A stretch of 64,000 nt of DNA from Stratiolaelaps scimitus. Lineage: Eukaryota; Arthropoda; Arachnida; Mesostigmata; Laelapidae. The notes under the pieces are model-generated. The model saw only the letters and a list, made by a program, of their open reading frames with translations. It did no database searches and had not been told where the DNA came from. Made by a program: the position numbers and the translations under genes. The stretch spans positions 3,410,001 through 3,474,000 of the forward strand of contig JABWDB010000015.1 of NCBI GenBank assembly GCA_019614645.1, read 5' to 3'. This document shows, piece after piece, positions 13,601 through 26,409 of the stretch; within the stretch, counting starts at the first letter, position 1, and every line of letters begins with the position of its first letter.

Positions 13601-14575
13601 AACGTCACCAAAAAGGCGCTGTCCGTCTGCAACCCTGGTGCTAACCTGGCGGTTTGAGCCGCCCTGCCTCAAGAAGAGTTTAGCACCCATATGGTGTATC
13701 CGCTACTCAATATAGATATGTCATGTACATATATATTTCCTATTTTTTTTTTAGAAGAAAACATATATGAAGGTTTCTGTGCAAAATGGGCTGGCTTGAC
13801 TTTAGTGTTTTGGTATAATTATATATGGTATAATTATATATAAATAATAAAGCAAATCGATTGTTTTTGTGTAATAACGAACGCGTAGTTGCTCGTTGGC
13901 ATCGCTTCGTTACGCTGGAACCATCGGTTTACTTGGCTGATTGTTCGTTTGGCAGATCTCGAGACCACATATGGATATCAATTTCCATGAGGCCAGTATG
14001 CACTGGAATTGACCTAAGCCCTTCTTCACGGATCGAATACTGGGGTGTCGAGAGCAGGCCTCGAACCGGTTACGACGTAACTTTACTGGTAGGAGAAATA
14101 GGCCTTCAGTATGGACAAAACAGTCGGATCGCAGTTGAAACAAGACGGTTCGTCAACCTACGTAAACGTTATTTTCTTCAGCGCAAATGTCTGTTTTTCT
14201 AACCGTAGACTCCCGTCCTAAACAAATATAAAGCCATGTACTTGATTGTGCCGATAAGTGCCGCATACGATCTGCTGAACGATCTCGATGCGATTTACAA
14301 AGTGTATCTACATATTTGTACAATACCATAGTTGTTTTAAGGCTGAAAAGCTTCAATCTTTGTTGCCATAATGCTGAGTTGCGATTAGATACAATTAGCA
14401 GCCTCCTGGCCAACACGAAATTGTCGGCGTACACGGCCTCTAGTCAACGTCCAGACGGTAATCTTGTATATTATGAAATTTTCTGATTCACATGTACCTC
14501 AAACTGTCAAACTTCCAAGGTATATTCGATCACTGATTACATCACTTTGATTAGTCTTTGCCAGATCCTCAATAC

Positions 14576-14767
14576 CTGAAGAGAAATATGGATGCATTGG
14601 CATCAACCAACACCAGTTTGAACATATCCCGAGATGCGCGATGCCATAAGCTCGGAAATAGCCTCTGACAGACTCATTCTCAACCATTTGGCGCCATGCG
14701 GCCTCAAGACCCCGGGGCATGAACAGATAGCATTTGTCAGGATCGAGACAGACAGTCAGTTTAATGT
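14576..14767 (-). CDS. Candidate internal coding exon
   Basis: The acceptor cccattgcctctgcag precedes 14767 and the donor CTCTTCAG|GTATTG follows 14576. The 192-nt exon has one fully open frame, with two leading and one trailing base, i.e. a phase 1-1 exon. It begins IKLTVCLDPDKCYLFMPRGL and is rich in aromatic and cysteine residues, unlike random G+C-rich translations. No domain was recognised. Its phase matches the micro-exon at 15,285-15,246 upstream and the terminal exon at 6,468 downstream. It is among the better isolated candidates here, but unsupported by homology. Confidence 0.35.
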
Positions 14768-15245
14768 CTGCAGAGGCAATGGGCCACGCTGCTGCTGCTG
14801 CTATAGAAATGTGCCAGGGCGAAGGAATTGCATCACGCGACGTGCAAAGACCAGACGGAGCCTGCGCGCCTTCGCAACTTTGCCGAGGCGGGTTGAGCCT
14901 GAGGCTGCCACAGCGGTTGAATGGTCTCATCGTAATTAAAAGAATGTCGTGGCCTACATACGGCCTAAAAGCGTCGGGTGGCCCTTCTCTAGGACCGGCT
15001 TTGCTCTGCTCGGCGTTGCATTCTCAGGCTTGAACCGGCTGCACGCGGGAAGTCGCCAGCCTCAGCCCATATAGCCGAGAGAGAAAGAGGATATAGAGGC
15101 AGAGAGAGAGAGAGAGTAATAACTAATTTAGTCCAGAAATGGTTTGTTGGTTCATAGCGGCGATAGTTAGGGGTTCATTTGCACTCGCTTCGCAAGGCAA
15201 AAATGTACGTCCATGAACAAATTGAGGAGTCATGCCAAGGATTAC

Positions 15246-15285
15246 CTTTCTTCCGCCACGGAGTCCCTTGCCGATGTAGAAACAA
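15246..15285 (-). CDS. Candidate 40-nt micro-exon
   Basis: A near-ideal acceptor (cactccactacttactcactacag) and donor (AGAAAG|GTAATC) bracket 40 nt on the minus strand. All three frames are open at this length. The phase-0 reading (LFLHRQGTPWRKK) ends with one base, as required to join the exon starting at 14,767. The splice signals are the only evidence. Confidence 0.25.
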
Positions 15286-17211
15286 CTGTAGTGAGTAAGT
15301 AGTGGAGTGATATTGTTAGGTTGGACACTTTGAGATGCCGTATCCAAGCCACTCAGTTATCCCATGCTCTAGGGAGAGCTCCATTTGAAATGAATTCGTC
15401 AATGTTGTCGTGATTGTCACCAGTCAAGCTGCTTCATATGCATGCACAGCGACGATCATAATATGTCTTTATTACATGCGCCTGTCGATTTTTGTTTGTA
15501 TCGTACCACGGCCGAGTCATACTTCCGAGTTGGAGGCTGACTGCAAATATGATTTATTTACTTTAGGAAAAAATATAAATTGAGCAATGGATAATGCATT
15601 TAGCATATGAGAAGCTTAAGTTAACAGGGCCAATGCAAGAAAGGCAGCTGCTATGGTAGACTTCCGTTGTGAGATCATTTTTATTGGGTATATCCGTTGA
15701 TAGACACACGCGTTTAGATTCGCTTGAATAGCGGAGTATACACGATCGGAAATCATCGCTGATACAAGAAAGCGAAACTGCATGTTACGCTCTTTCGAGT
15801 GGCTAACAGCATAATTTCTTGTCGCGTCTATCGAGGCTGTTCGATTAACAAATTGACACAAGAGTTTACCGAAATGAAGCTTTAGCTCGACTTCTGCGGA
15901 GCAATGTTGTCTTACCGGCCCCTTTCCCGAACGCATGGCCTTTCGTGCACTCCTGCCATATCGCGCCGCAGTATCGCAGCGGTGATTTCCGGTTGGCCAG
16001 TTCCGTAAAAGGGCTACAATTGCAAAGGGTTTGTCGACCTTCTTTCGATATTATCGCCTGTTAGACCTTCGTCGGGTCCAACGATTCATGTGGTTGCTCT
16101 TTCGAAAGCGAACTGCGTTCCAGCAAGCTGGCTCGCCTCCGGACGCCCCCCCGCCTCGCCCCGGACTCTGCTCGTCGCAGGTTCGGCTGAAGGTGACCAC
16201 CTCGAATCAAGTATTCTCCAGTAGTATGGCCTCACCAGGCCTGTCCCTTGCAACATCTCCATCCCTCTGTGCTCGCTTCTATTGCATTCGTATATAGGGG
16301 AATTCTACATTTCTCTGTCAGTGCCGCTCACTATGGTGGGCATAGCCGCAGAAACGCGCGCGCGCGCGCGTTCGCCCGCGCCCTTCAGCTAAAGTCCATC
16401 GCCCTTTTCGCGCTATGCCTCCGCACAGCCCACGGTAGCGCGTTAGGAGTCCGGGTCTCCGTTCCGATGGAATTTCTTCATTTGATTTGCCACACACGTG
16501 GCTCCTCGCGGGAGACGGCTGTGCTCGCGGCGGCCGCCCCCTCAGACGCGAGCGCGGTCACCCAACTCTGCGCCCCGCAGTCCAGTTTCATAGGAGGACA
16601 CACACACACACAAAGCGATGCAGAAAGTCCTTCAACCTACCTGCCTACCCATCTACAGCCTACAGATCTATCAAGCGGTGGCCGGTCGCGACGTAGCCCT
16701 TGTCGCACCTGACCGTCTGTGTCCGGGGGGGGTCTATTTTCTGCAGGCCCAACCCAACCCAACCCCTCGTCGAAGCCTGGACATGCCCCTGAGAACGAGA
16801 AGCACGTCCATTTAGATTTCGACTCAGGAGCGATACGCGAGACACGGCATACAAACCTCCTCTCCTCCGGAATACCGCGAAGGCATCGGTATGGCAGTGA
16901 CTAATTGTAGAGGCTCCCCCTTCTCATCGTCGTCGTCCTATTGCGCGCTACGCTTTGCTCACTTTCCTCAATATATGTGATGCGGTATTTAGGTAGCTAG
17001 ATGGCTAACTTGCAGCGATAGCTTACTGTACTTCAAAAGCGAGCCGATACGTTGGGCGGGAGGGAATAGACACCAGAGCAAGCCTCATGCCGAACGTCCA
17101 AAGAGTGCTCCTTGAGCGGGTGAACACGTATGGCCGATTTTTAATATTATAGATATAGGTGTGAATATATGTGAGTAATTTTAGGATGTACATTTGTAAC
17201 ACATACTGAGG

Positions 17212-17212
<1 letters not shown>

Positions 17213-17249
<37 letters not shown>
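17213..17249. repeat. (TA)n microsatellite
   Basis: 37 bp of uninterrupted alternating TA. Confidence 0.95.
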
Positions 17250-17251
<2 letters not shown>

Positions 17252-19988
17252 GAAACACGCTGTGATATGGAAATGTGTCAGTGTCTAATGTGTCCTACCT
17301 CATGAATTGTGTATACCCTTGTATGACTAACCTCACAGTCCATGGCCATGTTGTAACCTATTATGCTTATAGGACCAATGTGGAAATGTGAATTCTCATA
17401 TCTAGTGTGCTGTTAAATACTTGGTCAAATAACCAATATTAATGAGAATAATTATTATAATAATTAGTATTATCATCTCTGAGTATTCATACAATTACAA
17501 CTGCAAGGTCTAAACACGCATGTTAAACCGACTGATATCCCTCTCAACTATTATTGCTTTCTCTTATTGTATACATCATGTACCTTTATTCAAACTGAAT
17601 TTCAATATTCGATCGGCAGATACCCCACCTCTCCTGCGCCAAACTTCTTATTTGATTTTAGCATTTCTAGCCGTCCAGTCCGCCGACTCTCGCCTTTGTC
17701 TCTCGCTACACACTGCGACGTGATTAATAATTAACCTTACACACCCATTCAGTCTGCAACCTAATCTTGAAGGGCAAAATTAAGTAAGGGCTTGTGGGAT
17801 TTGCCAGCTTGTCATGTCGAGGCCACGCGGCAGGTGGATGGCTTTACTTTCGACGATGTCGTCCACCGCCGCCGGCGCTACTCGTTTGGCTCTGATGGAA
17901 AACCGTTACATCGATGCATCGTCTATGGTCCCATTTAACCCGTGGGGGATTTCTGCGCGAGCGGGCGCGTTTTGTCAAATATTCCATCTCAGAGGATTTG
18001 TGCAGATGAAGAAAGGCGATCTCGCCGGCGACAACGCATCGAGTGCTGCCGCCCACTGTTCGACGCGACACCGTTTCCATGTTGCTGTCCGATGTGCTTC
18101 CCATTCAATTTCCTTGTGACGGGAATTTTCCACGTGTAGGACACTAATAGAAGACAATGAGGAAGGTGGTACTCGGGAGTAAGCCAACATGGTGACAGGT
18201 CGAAGCCAGTCAGAATGATACAAAAAGTGTGTATGTTTGTAGTTGCTGTTACTTGCGATCGATTTTTCGTGACACGATCGACCTCGGAGTCGTTCGAAAA
18301 ATAATGGCTCGGGGAACATTTCTCGATTGAAACTATTATAGTAGTAATAATAATAATAATATAATTAAAAGTAGTAAATCCCGCGATGACAGAGACAAAA
18401 AAAATGAATACACCGAATATGGCTTCTTTTCCTGTTGTAGAATCTTCAATTATAACATGGTCGGCCTGGCTCCCTCCCGCTGTCCCGCGGTTGGACCAGA
18501 GCTAATCATGGATGAGATACCCGCGATGTGTGCTTGCTTAGTGGAAAGTCGGCAATTATTTTCGCGGGTTGTGAGCAGTGAAATCTTTGTTATCTGTCTA
18601 AGTTACGCGCGAACTTAAACACGAGTCAAGAGACATTTCGAGGGACGGACAGGATACACAGCACTTTAGATACGAACACCGTTCGCAGTAGCAGCAGCTC
18701 CACCTAACGACGCCACGGGCGAGGCAAGACAAGAGCGAAATGACCAAATAATGTCGTGAAATATTAGTTTATTCGCATCTGGCTCTCTCCCGCTCTCTCT
18801 CTGTCCCTGTTCATATAAACGTGGAGCGCGGGCAAGGCCCAAGGTTTCTTTAACGAGGCCCGAGCCTCGCAGATCGCGTTCGACAGAGCAAACAGCGTTG
18901 TCCATTGCATTGCAGTGCAGCGCGAGAAGGATGACAAATTTATCTAGCATACGATGCTATTCTGAACGCTCGAACGTTCGCTAGGTAGCTTGAATGTTGC
19001 GTGCATTGTACTAGTTTGATATTGTATTGTGTGTAGTTCAAGGCACAACTTGCTGCCGAGATGGCCGCCACCGCTGCCGCCGGCGGCTGTGGGGTGTGTT
19101 TAAGAGCCCTGTTTCTTATCAGCTCTCCTCAGGACGTTCGACGCTGACCAGCGGTGGCGAAGCCGAGTGGCCTCGTTCGTGTCCGGCTCGCGTTGCACTC
19201 CGGTCCGGTCCACCGAGGTCCGTTGCTCCATGCGTGCTCGTGCTCTCTTGAACGCGCGGGCGAGTCAGAGAGAGAGGCTGGCTGGCTGGCGCAGCGCCGC
19301 GCTGAGTCCTTTCGTCTGACCCAGCAGCATTTCTATTCGCTGTTCTCCCGTGCTATCGTCGCTGTTCTCCTCGGCAGCAGCACCACTCCTCGAGAGGCTA
19401 ACTTCTCTGTTGGCACCTCCGGCACGAAGTACCTACTCCTCGTAGGACGCTGGCTCGGCAGGCGTCAAACACCCACAGGGTTGCAGGGGACACTTCTGTG
19501 TACAAAGACTCCTGGTGGTGAGACACAGCGGCCACTGGCCTCTAAGGGCCGCTTGGTGCTCACATGCTGTCGTCGCGCTGCACATCTCGAAAGCGACAGC
19601 ATACTCCCATACCGAGCGTGACTGTGCCGTATGCTACAACAACCACGTGCATGCGTCCAACTTAATAACGCGTATAAAGCTTGTAAGTTGGTGGCACGGC
19701 CAAGATTGGCCCCTTGATTCGCCTAGTGCCTCTTTTCCTCGAGCTGGACTAGTGAGATTTGCACGGGACGGCCCCGGCCATTGGTCGCCGGCCAGCTAGC
19801 ACTTGTCTGAGGGCATGGCTTGTCACCTCCTCGGTGTTCTGCACTCCGCCGTCGTTATCCTTAGAGGTATCTGTATGTTCTGTTTCAAGCACAACACTTC
19901 ATACACACACACCCGCTTATATATGAGGTAGCAGCCGCACCGAGGGAGCGACAGCGAGAAAAGGGGAGAAGTCCCACCTAGATAGAGC

Positions 19989-20013
19989 GAGAGAGAGAGA
20001 GAGAGAGAGAGAA
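19989..20013. repeat. (GA)n microsatellite
   Basis: About 25 bp of GA repeats; on the minus strand it is a (CT)n polypyrimidine tract. Confidence 0.95.
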
Positions 20014-21479
20014 AGATACCTTTAAAGAGGAGGTGTACCAACCGGAGCTTCCTAAACGGTAGAGAAAGACGGAGATGGGCGCCTGGACACGCCGCGTGCA
20101 TAGTACGCCGAATATGATAAGAACCCGAAATATCATGGACCAGTTGATCCGGCCGGGTCCGTGGATGAGGGCACTCCGGCGTGTTGTGTGCGTCTTGACG
20201 CATAACGAATAGGGGAATCAGGAATGACACGGCGATGCCAGAGCAGGAATCGAGCCGCGGCTGTCGCCGAATGGAGACCTTGTACAGGCAGCGAAGGTAG
20301 CCCGCCCAAGGAGTAGCCTTTAAGGTTGACCGTCCGGCAAGTAGAAGGAGTACAGCAGTAGAGCGAGCTCGACGCAGAGCCAGGGACGAAGATGGGGATG
20401 CTAAACATGTTTATGAAATCAGCTAGCGATGTCGGCCGGAACGGATCTGAATGCGCGTGGAAGAACAATTGCACCCAGGGGAGTGTTCTCGGAGCGTGAA
20501 ATGTGAGGAAGATACACTTCCTTAAACGTTCTGAGAGCCGCGCGTACATTTCAGAGGATATTTGGACGTTTGTTCGTATTTAATTACGTCTGCATATTCT
20601 CTAGGGCATTGCTGTACGGTGTACCGTGTCTGGTTACTCAGGCCAATGAAAGCAAGCTGCGTCGAGGATAGGAGGAGCACTATGACGAAGAGTTCAGCGT
20701 TGTAGATTCAAACGGTGGATAGAATTTTCTCGACTTTTAATGTCCAAGTCCTAAGGACGAGGAACGGATAGAAGAAACTGCTTTAAACCTGAATCTCGGC
20801 CCTGACAATAGATTACGTTGTTTCCATCCGGTCAGTCAACAGACAACAGAGACGTCTAAATGCGCCGTTACACCTCAGGTCCCTCAGTGTTTCAACTTCG
20901 CCACGATGAAATCTGTAGTTACTGGGACATAGCTTTCCTTCAGCATAACCCCAATCTAAATCGTCTAACGCGAATATTTGTTTGTGCACGTAAACGCTGC
21001 ACAGCGAGCGACTCACGGCCCTTTTGGATCTTGTACCCCTCGTCTAGCCTCGTCGTGGACCAGGCAACAGTGAAGCCGTCACTGGAGCCACGTTTATGGG
21101 CCGATAAGGCCACCACACATCGCAAGCTGAGCCTAACGGCTAGCCCACAGCGGCAATACACTTCATTTCCTTTGTGGTTATCTATAGCACATCTGCAACG
21201 GCGCCAGTGGCAAGCGGGCGTGCCCGCCGTCAATGCGAGAGACCACCCACGCCCTGTGTAACACTGCACGCACACACACACACGGTTCGCTCTCGCCGAC
21301 AGCCACCCCTGACACCGGCAATGGATCCGGATAGTTGGCTAGGACCTATCCTGGGCATCATCACCTCTCCCGGCGTCGCAGACCTACATCATGCACACGA
21401 GCTTAGACGACGGAAGCAGCAGAAGCTGCTACGTAGCGGCGGCGTACTCTTAAAGTGCCATGCCGCCTTCCGCCTTCAG

Positions 21480-21654
21480 CGGCTTTTCCATCTTCGGCAC
21501 ACAAGCGTCGGTGAACCCCATCCCCGAGTGGCTCCCCATCAGCGTCGACATCGTGACTCTCCACCATCCTCAATCCCAGCCGAGCAGAACTGTCACCGGC
21601 GATCCCGCGGCGTTCGTCCCTCTCCGCTTAGCAGGCGACCGAGCTGGGGAATAA
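21480..21654 (+). CDS. Candidate terminal coding exon with GC3-rich codons
   Basis: A strong plus-strand acceptor (ccgccttccgccttcag) ends at 21479. With one leading base the frame reads GFSIFGTQASVNPIPEWLPI and stays open to TAA at 21,652-21,654. Most codons in the first 40 end in C or G (ttc, atc, ggc, ccc, gtc, gac), a bias stronger than in the alternative frames. The same frame also has an upstream ATG at 21,460, so a small single-exon ORF is an alternative reading. No family was recognised. Confidence 0.3.
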
Positions 21655-23067
21655 GCGCGCCATAACCGTAGACGCTTCCGCCTTTCGATTTGCTCGCCGC
21701 AGACATCCCCACGAGCATCCCATGGCGACGAGGCGATGCTCGCGACGAATAGCTAGCTGGCCAGCTTCCCGCAAGTCGCGGTGCATTCTATGCTAACTCG
21801 TCGAAATATTCCCCGGCACGGGCTCGCGGCGACTAGACCCCCTTAGACAGCATCGTTCGCTAATTCAGTTTCCCTAACATCTCCACTGTCAGACTCATCA
21901 CCGTGTGAGCACTGAGGTTTGCCACGGAGCTGACAATGGCGTCTTCTGAAACCCTGTGACCAACGAGTGGTTGGCAGCACCGAAGGCCCTACCGCTCCTC
22001 CATGACGAGAAAGTGTTGAACCTCTACAAGGCTCCCGAACATGAATGTAGCACTCACAACATACGCGTCATCCGCCGCGGCCGTCCCATCCTCCGCGTCG
22101 AGACGATAAGCGGCTTCTCGAAGGCATCCTGTTGTCGACGGGGGTTGAAAGAGCCCCCCCCCCCCCCCCGACAACGAAATCGACAAGTGGGGACCCACCT
22201 AACACGAGAATAAAGAGTAAGCAATTGTAGTAGGTCGTGGCGTAGGTAAGGCCATTCGACAGCCGTTCGAAAAGCGTCCGCAGAGCCGAACTGTAAGCAA
22301 ACTTCGAGCTAGCGAATAGCGGCTCGATAGTTGTTGCTGTTGATTTGTGTCGCTGTTGTTGTTGCTGCTGCTGCTGTGGGGGAAGCGGCAGCTTCCGCTG
22401 CCAGCGTCTTCAAGTTGAACACGGTACGGGACCCCACTGGGCCACTCTCAAATGTGAGCTTCAACCCCACCTATTGGCCCTCTTCTATTGGGCCTCTGCT
22501 TGATTGCTTCACCGGTTGCTGCTGAGAAGGTGCGAAATCGTTCTCTCCGTTCTCTGCCTGTGTCTGCTCTTCAACTGCTTTCGAATCGAAGGACACCTCA
22601 GCTACTTCTCGCCAACTCTTTTCAAGGGGAAACTTTTTAATACGCCACTCCGCCAACCATTAGTCAGCCATCACATTTCAACATCAATAATTAGCAACGC
22701 CCGCTAGCTAAATATCTGCATGGAGTAAATCTATGGACAATTGGTAGTTTCGGCAAGACCGAGCGTTTAGTAGTCACAAGCCCAAAAATATGAATGTTGG
22801 AGAGGGGACCGGACATCTACGAACTCGAGTCAGGTGAACTTAGTATAGAGAGGCCCCACGATCGGCATTAACAAATTCTCGCCGAGCCACATACGTATCC
22901 TTGGTAGGCGCTGTTTCGACCGATGACTTGCGACTCGAAGTTTGTTGGCTCTTCGATGCCGTTCAGAAGAGACAGGGACTATAACACACAAAAAAAACAA
23001 TGTTTAATCTCAAATGAGCTCACCCACACGAAAATACAGTACAACGTGAGCGTTTGGCAAAAATTAC
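21655..23067. other. No gene found; C16 tract
   Basis: A run of 16 C lies at 22,154-22,169 and (GCT/GTT)n-like low complexity near 22,330-22,380. No exon was supported. Confidence 0.4.
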
Positions 23068-23128
23068 CTCTGAGACGTTGGGTTCATGGGTAGCTATCAA
23101 TGAGTAGATCGGTACTTGTACAAACCGT
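23068..23128 (-). CDS. Candidate small internal exon
   Basis: On the minus strand the acceptor atatcgcactgtagcag and the donor CTCAGAG|GTAATTT bracket 61 nt. One frame (one leading base, ending in phase 0) encodes RFVQVPIYSLIATHEPNVSE without a stop. It is short, so chance is possible. The phase fits the candidates at 28,952-28,880 and 15,285-15,246. Confidence 0.2.
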
Positions 23129-23224
23129 CTGCTACAGTGCGATATAAATACTACGATCTCGTACACATGACCTTCCTAAGCGACATAAACTGTTCTTCCA
23201 CCGACCTCGAGAAATGACAGTTTT

Positions 23225-23434
23225 TTAGCGGCGGTTGTCAATGCGATAATCGGCATCGAACATCGCTCCGAGCAGTAATAAACAAGTTTGCATAGCAGAC
23301 AATCGTTGACTTTCGTCACAGACCGGACCTGTATCGTAGAACAGATACACAGCTCTCAGTAAGTCAGTAATAATGGACATAGCTGACAATCTTTTTCCTA
23401 AGTTATTATTAACTTCGACCAGCCCCTTTTTTCT
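23225..23434 (-). CDS. Candidate terminal exon, unrecognised
   Basis: The minus-strand acceptor atataaatttacatgcag is followed by an open frame of about 69 codons ending at TAA (23,227-23,225). Part of it reads NNLGKRLSAMSIITDLLRAV, an amphipathic-helix-like composition. It does not fit the phase of the neighbouring minus-strand candidate at 23,128, so it is either a different transcript or chance. Confidence 0.2.
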   Translation of the reverse strand, partial: RKKGLVEVNNNLGKRLSAMSIITDLLRAVYLFYDTGPVCDESQRLSAMQTCLLLLGAMFDADYRIDNRR

Positions 23435-26043
23435 GCATGTAAATTTATATAATATATTAGGCTCAAGGCGTAAAAGCACGCTGTGTGCACGCTTTCCGTG
23501 CGTTCGCCACTTGGTCAAAATTGCCAGCCAGCTCCAACACTCAACTGCTGTTGAGTTGATTTGCGTTGCAGATAATCCATATTGTCAAGGAAAATACCAA
23601 TAATACTAATAAACATCACCTTCATCATTACTATCCCTCTGTCCCTGACCGCCCCGGGATATCGGGGGGTGCCATGCAAGAGAGGGGTTGGCAGCTCAGC
23701 GAGGGGCGGTCGGGGATTGGACCGAACTGGGACGGGTTACTCGGTGACCCGGTAATATCCTCTCTCACTACCCCCCCCCCTCTCTCTTTCTCGTCCTTTT
23801 CCCTATCGTGATCCCGCCCCAGCGCGCGCTAATGTCCTTTCAGCAAATGAGTGCACATTGGAGACACTTTTACCCCTCTGAGACATGCCCATAAAGCGGC
23901 AGCAAATCCGCCATCATGCCTTGCCCCCGAGTATCTCGGACGGGGATTCCTCCCACAACATTGGCGCCCTCCCCAGCGGCGCCTGACGTCCTCGACTCGT
24001 CTGTCTGTTTAGCGCACCTTATGGCAGAAGCAGTTGCTGATGTGCCTACTGCTAGTGCTGAGGTGGCTGCCCCTAGTGACGAGCCGCGGCTAGTGGGAGT
24101 GCACACGCTCGCATACGTAGCGTAGAACGAGGGTGGACCAGTCAGTGACCGTGGTTGAGGAGTGAAGCGTCCGGGAAAAACGACACCAGAGGGGAATCAC
24201 ATACGCGTGAGTGAGAAATGGCGCTGGCACAACCGCCACCAGAGTCACCCGTGTGACCGCCACCGCAGAGTGCAAGATAACCAAGTGACTTCGCGAAAGC
24301 GATCAGCACTGATGCCCGGCAGCGGCCATACAGCGCCGCCTGCATAGATGTTGAAAGCTGCTCGAGACTACCGAAGCCCGAGAGCTTCGTGGAGCTCGAC
24401 GGAAGTGCGACTTGGTTTAAAAAACATTTGTTTGATGATCAGGCGAGCAGCCGCGGGGGCCAAGGAAGGAAAATAATGCTATTCCCGCTTCAGTCGCTCC
24501 TCAGCCATGCGTCTCCTGCTGAACCTGCACCCAGGAGCTCTCTGCGCTCCCAAATTAGCGACACTATGCTTATCACCTATGTAGCTGTGTCTGTTCCAGG
24601 GAGATGACTGCAGGGGCATCTGTACAAGGAAAACTGTCATTGGCTACTGTCAGAGATGAATACCTAGCTGGAGTTATTATGAGTATTTAAAGAAATGATC
24701 ACAATCCCAGCAGTGCCTATCACCTATAATACGAAACGTCCGACTTGTTGCACCCGTGATATACGGATTACGGAGATTCTAACTCAATGACCACATATGT
24801 ATAATAGCTGTAAATGTGACGAAAATATGCAAAAGTTTATCGTAAGCGACTGTAGATCTGTGATACGCTAATTCTCGATTGCCCACCAAAAGATTGACGT
24901 GCGATTATTCCTAAAAATGGCCATTGTTTGCAGGATAGGTGCATTGAACAGCAGTCTCCTTATATCTTTCGCTATAATAATCAGCGGGTTTTTCGCTTCG
25001 TGCTGATAAAACCTAGAAGAGGTACGGCGCAAGGGTATTGTAGAACGACAAACTGGTTGGCACCCTACACACACACACACACTAGCAGAATCATAGCAGC
25101 GCCAAAGCCGACGAAAAGAAGGGGACGCCTTGAAGCGGTGTTTGTCTACAGGAATGACGGATTTGTTTTAACTTCCGCTTTACATCAATGTGCGCCATCA
25201 TATCCGCATCACGGTGTAGGCATAGACGAAACAGCCAGCAGCGAGTCAAAGAGCACTATTTTATTATTATTATCTTATTTATTTTTTCAAAAAAGTCTCT
25301 CATTTCAGCTTGCTTGGAGAGCGGCTCTTGCCGTCAACATGGGAACGAACGCTGTCCATTAAAGATGCACAGGGGAGCTTGCTCGCACCGGTACCGCGTA
25401 GGACGCTGCAGATGTCTACGAGGCAGTGGGAAGTTACCAGGAAGTTGTTAGCCGACAAGCAAACCATTTGAAGAAGAAAAAAGGACTTTGACAAAGGAAG
25501 ATTCTCAATGCGTTGACAAACGCTTTTTCAATGACTGCCTTTTCATGTTGATGTCTTTATTAGTAGACGAAGTATTCGTACTTGCGGCATACGTTATATA
25601 AGGCCACATAGAATACAGCAGTGTTTAAGGCACAGACGTAGTAGCATCTGTGATTGATTGGCAGGCCCCAGGCAACAGCACGAACGTTCTCAGGATGAAT
25701 ACCTCCATTGAGGAAAGTCTGCCTCGCGCAACGGCGTTCCCCGTCCGCTTGACCGTAGGTGGAAGGGCTTATTTTGTTAGGAAAGTGCCATGATCGCTAG
25801 CAAAATAGCGCCCAGCGAGTCAGGTCCATCGAGACAACGGTTCCCCTATGAGATGCCGCCTGCAGCACAAAGGTGATGTTCCACCCACGAGTTGCCCAAG
25901 GACAATTTCAGAAGGTAAAAAATAAAGTAAACTGCTCCCACACGCATTAGCTGGGAGGAAGCCGCCGACAACAACATCGTCATCATCATCAACCTCCTCA
26001 TCGCCAGCATCATGCACGCTCCAGTGCAGCAATTAGTCAAAAC
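23435..26043. other. No gene found
   Basis: A C10 tract is at 23,771-23,780 and a (CA)n run at 25,069-25,082. Several weak open frames occur on both strands. Nothing with splice borders or a recognisable motif was found. Confidence 0.4.
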
Positions 26044-26409
26044 ATGCGAGCGGAGATGCCTTTGTCTTGTTCGCCGCATGTCTCGTCTGCGGCGCGCAGT
26101 CGAGGCGGTTGGTGGTCGGTGACGCGAGAAGAACGCCTATTGTTCTCTAGAAGGAAGGAAGTTCTTGGCGTCCTGAAAGTGCCTGCCCAGTGGGTATATG
26201 AGCTTCCCTTCGAGGCCTTCACCGCCTTATCCTGCGGAAGACACAACTTGCGTTCACACAAGAAGGGTGCCCAGACGGCGCAGACAATGAATGAATGCCC
26301 TTCAACAATGCTCACGCCTCGCATAAGATGGGAGCGGGCGCTGGAGACGCGCACGTACGGGTATCTTGGGAGCTCGCCCGACCAGCCGCGGTTTGCTTCG
26401 TGGTACTAG
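26044..26409 (+). CDS. Possible small single-exon ORF, unrecognised
   Basis: The ATG at 26044 has A at -3 and opens a 121-codon frame ending TAG. The middle part (for example EVLGVLKVPAQWVYELPFEA) looks protein-like rather than low complexity. The minus strand is also open over most of the same stretch, which lowers confidence. There is no signal peptide, domain or clear splice site. Confidence 0.2.
   Translation: MRAEMPLSCSPHVSSAARSRGGWWSVTREERLLFSRRKEVLGVLKVPAQWVYELPFEAFTALSCGRHNLRSHKKGAQTAQTMNECPSTMLTPRIRWERALETRTYGYLGSSPDQPRFASWY

Larger units (their letters stand above)
6469..14575. other. No gene found; G+C-rich block and microsatellites
   Basis: Contains short (CA)n, (TA)n and (GT)n arrays at 7,147-7,166, 7,688-7,706 and 12,527-12,545. 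A G+C-rich block (7,850-9,680) has long frames open on both strands that read as Arg/Ala/Pro/Ser low complexity. A G12 tract sits at 9,813-9,824. Two dispersed (TA)n arrays are listed separately. A 16-bp tandem (tataattatatatggt) occurs near 13,810-13,845. No exon with both borders stood out. Confidence 0.4.
15286..21479. other. No confident gene; microsatellites and weak open frames
   Basis: Contains a (TA)n array (17,213-17,249), a (GA)n array (19,989-20,013), and G+C-rich stretches at 16,080-16,900 and 19,030-19,800. Weak ATG-started frames on the plus strand at 17,814-18,119 and 20,860-21,261 read as ordinary protein composition but have no splice or homology support. A minus-strand donor-like site (GGGCCG|GTAAGA) lies at 15,917. 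Confidence 0.35.
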
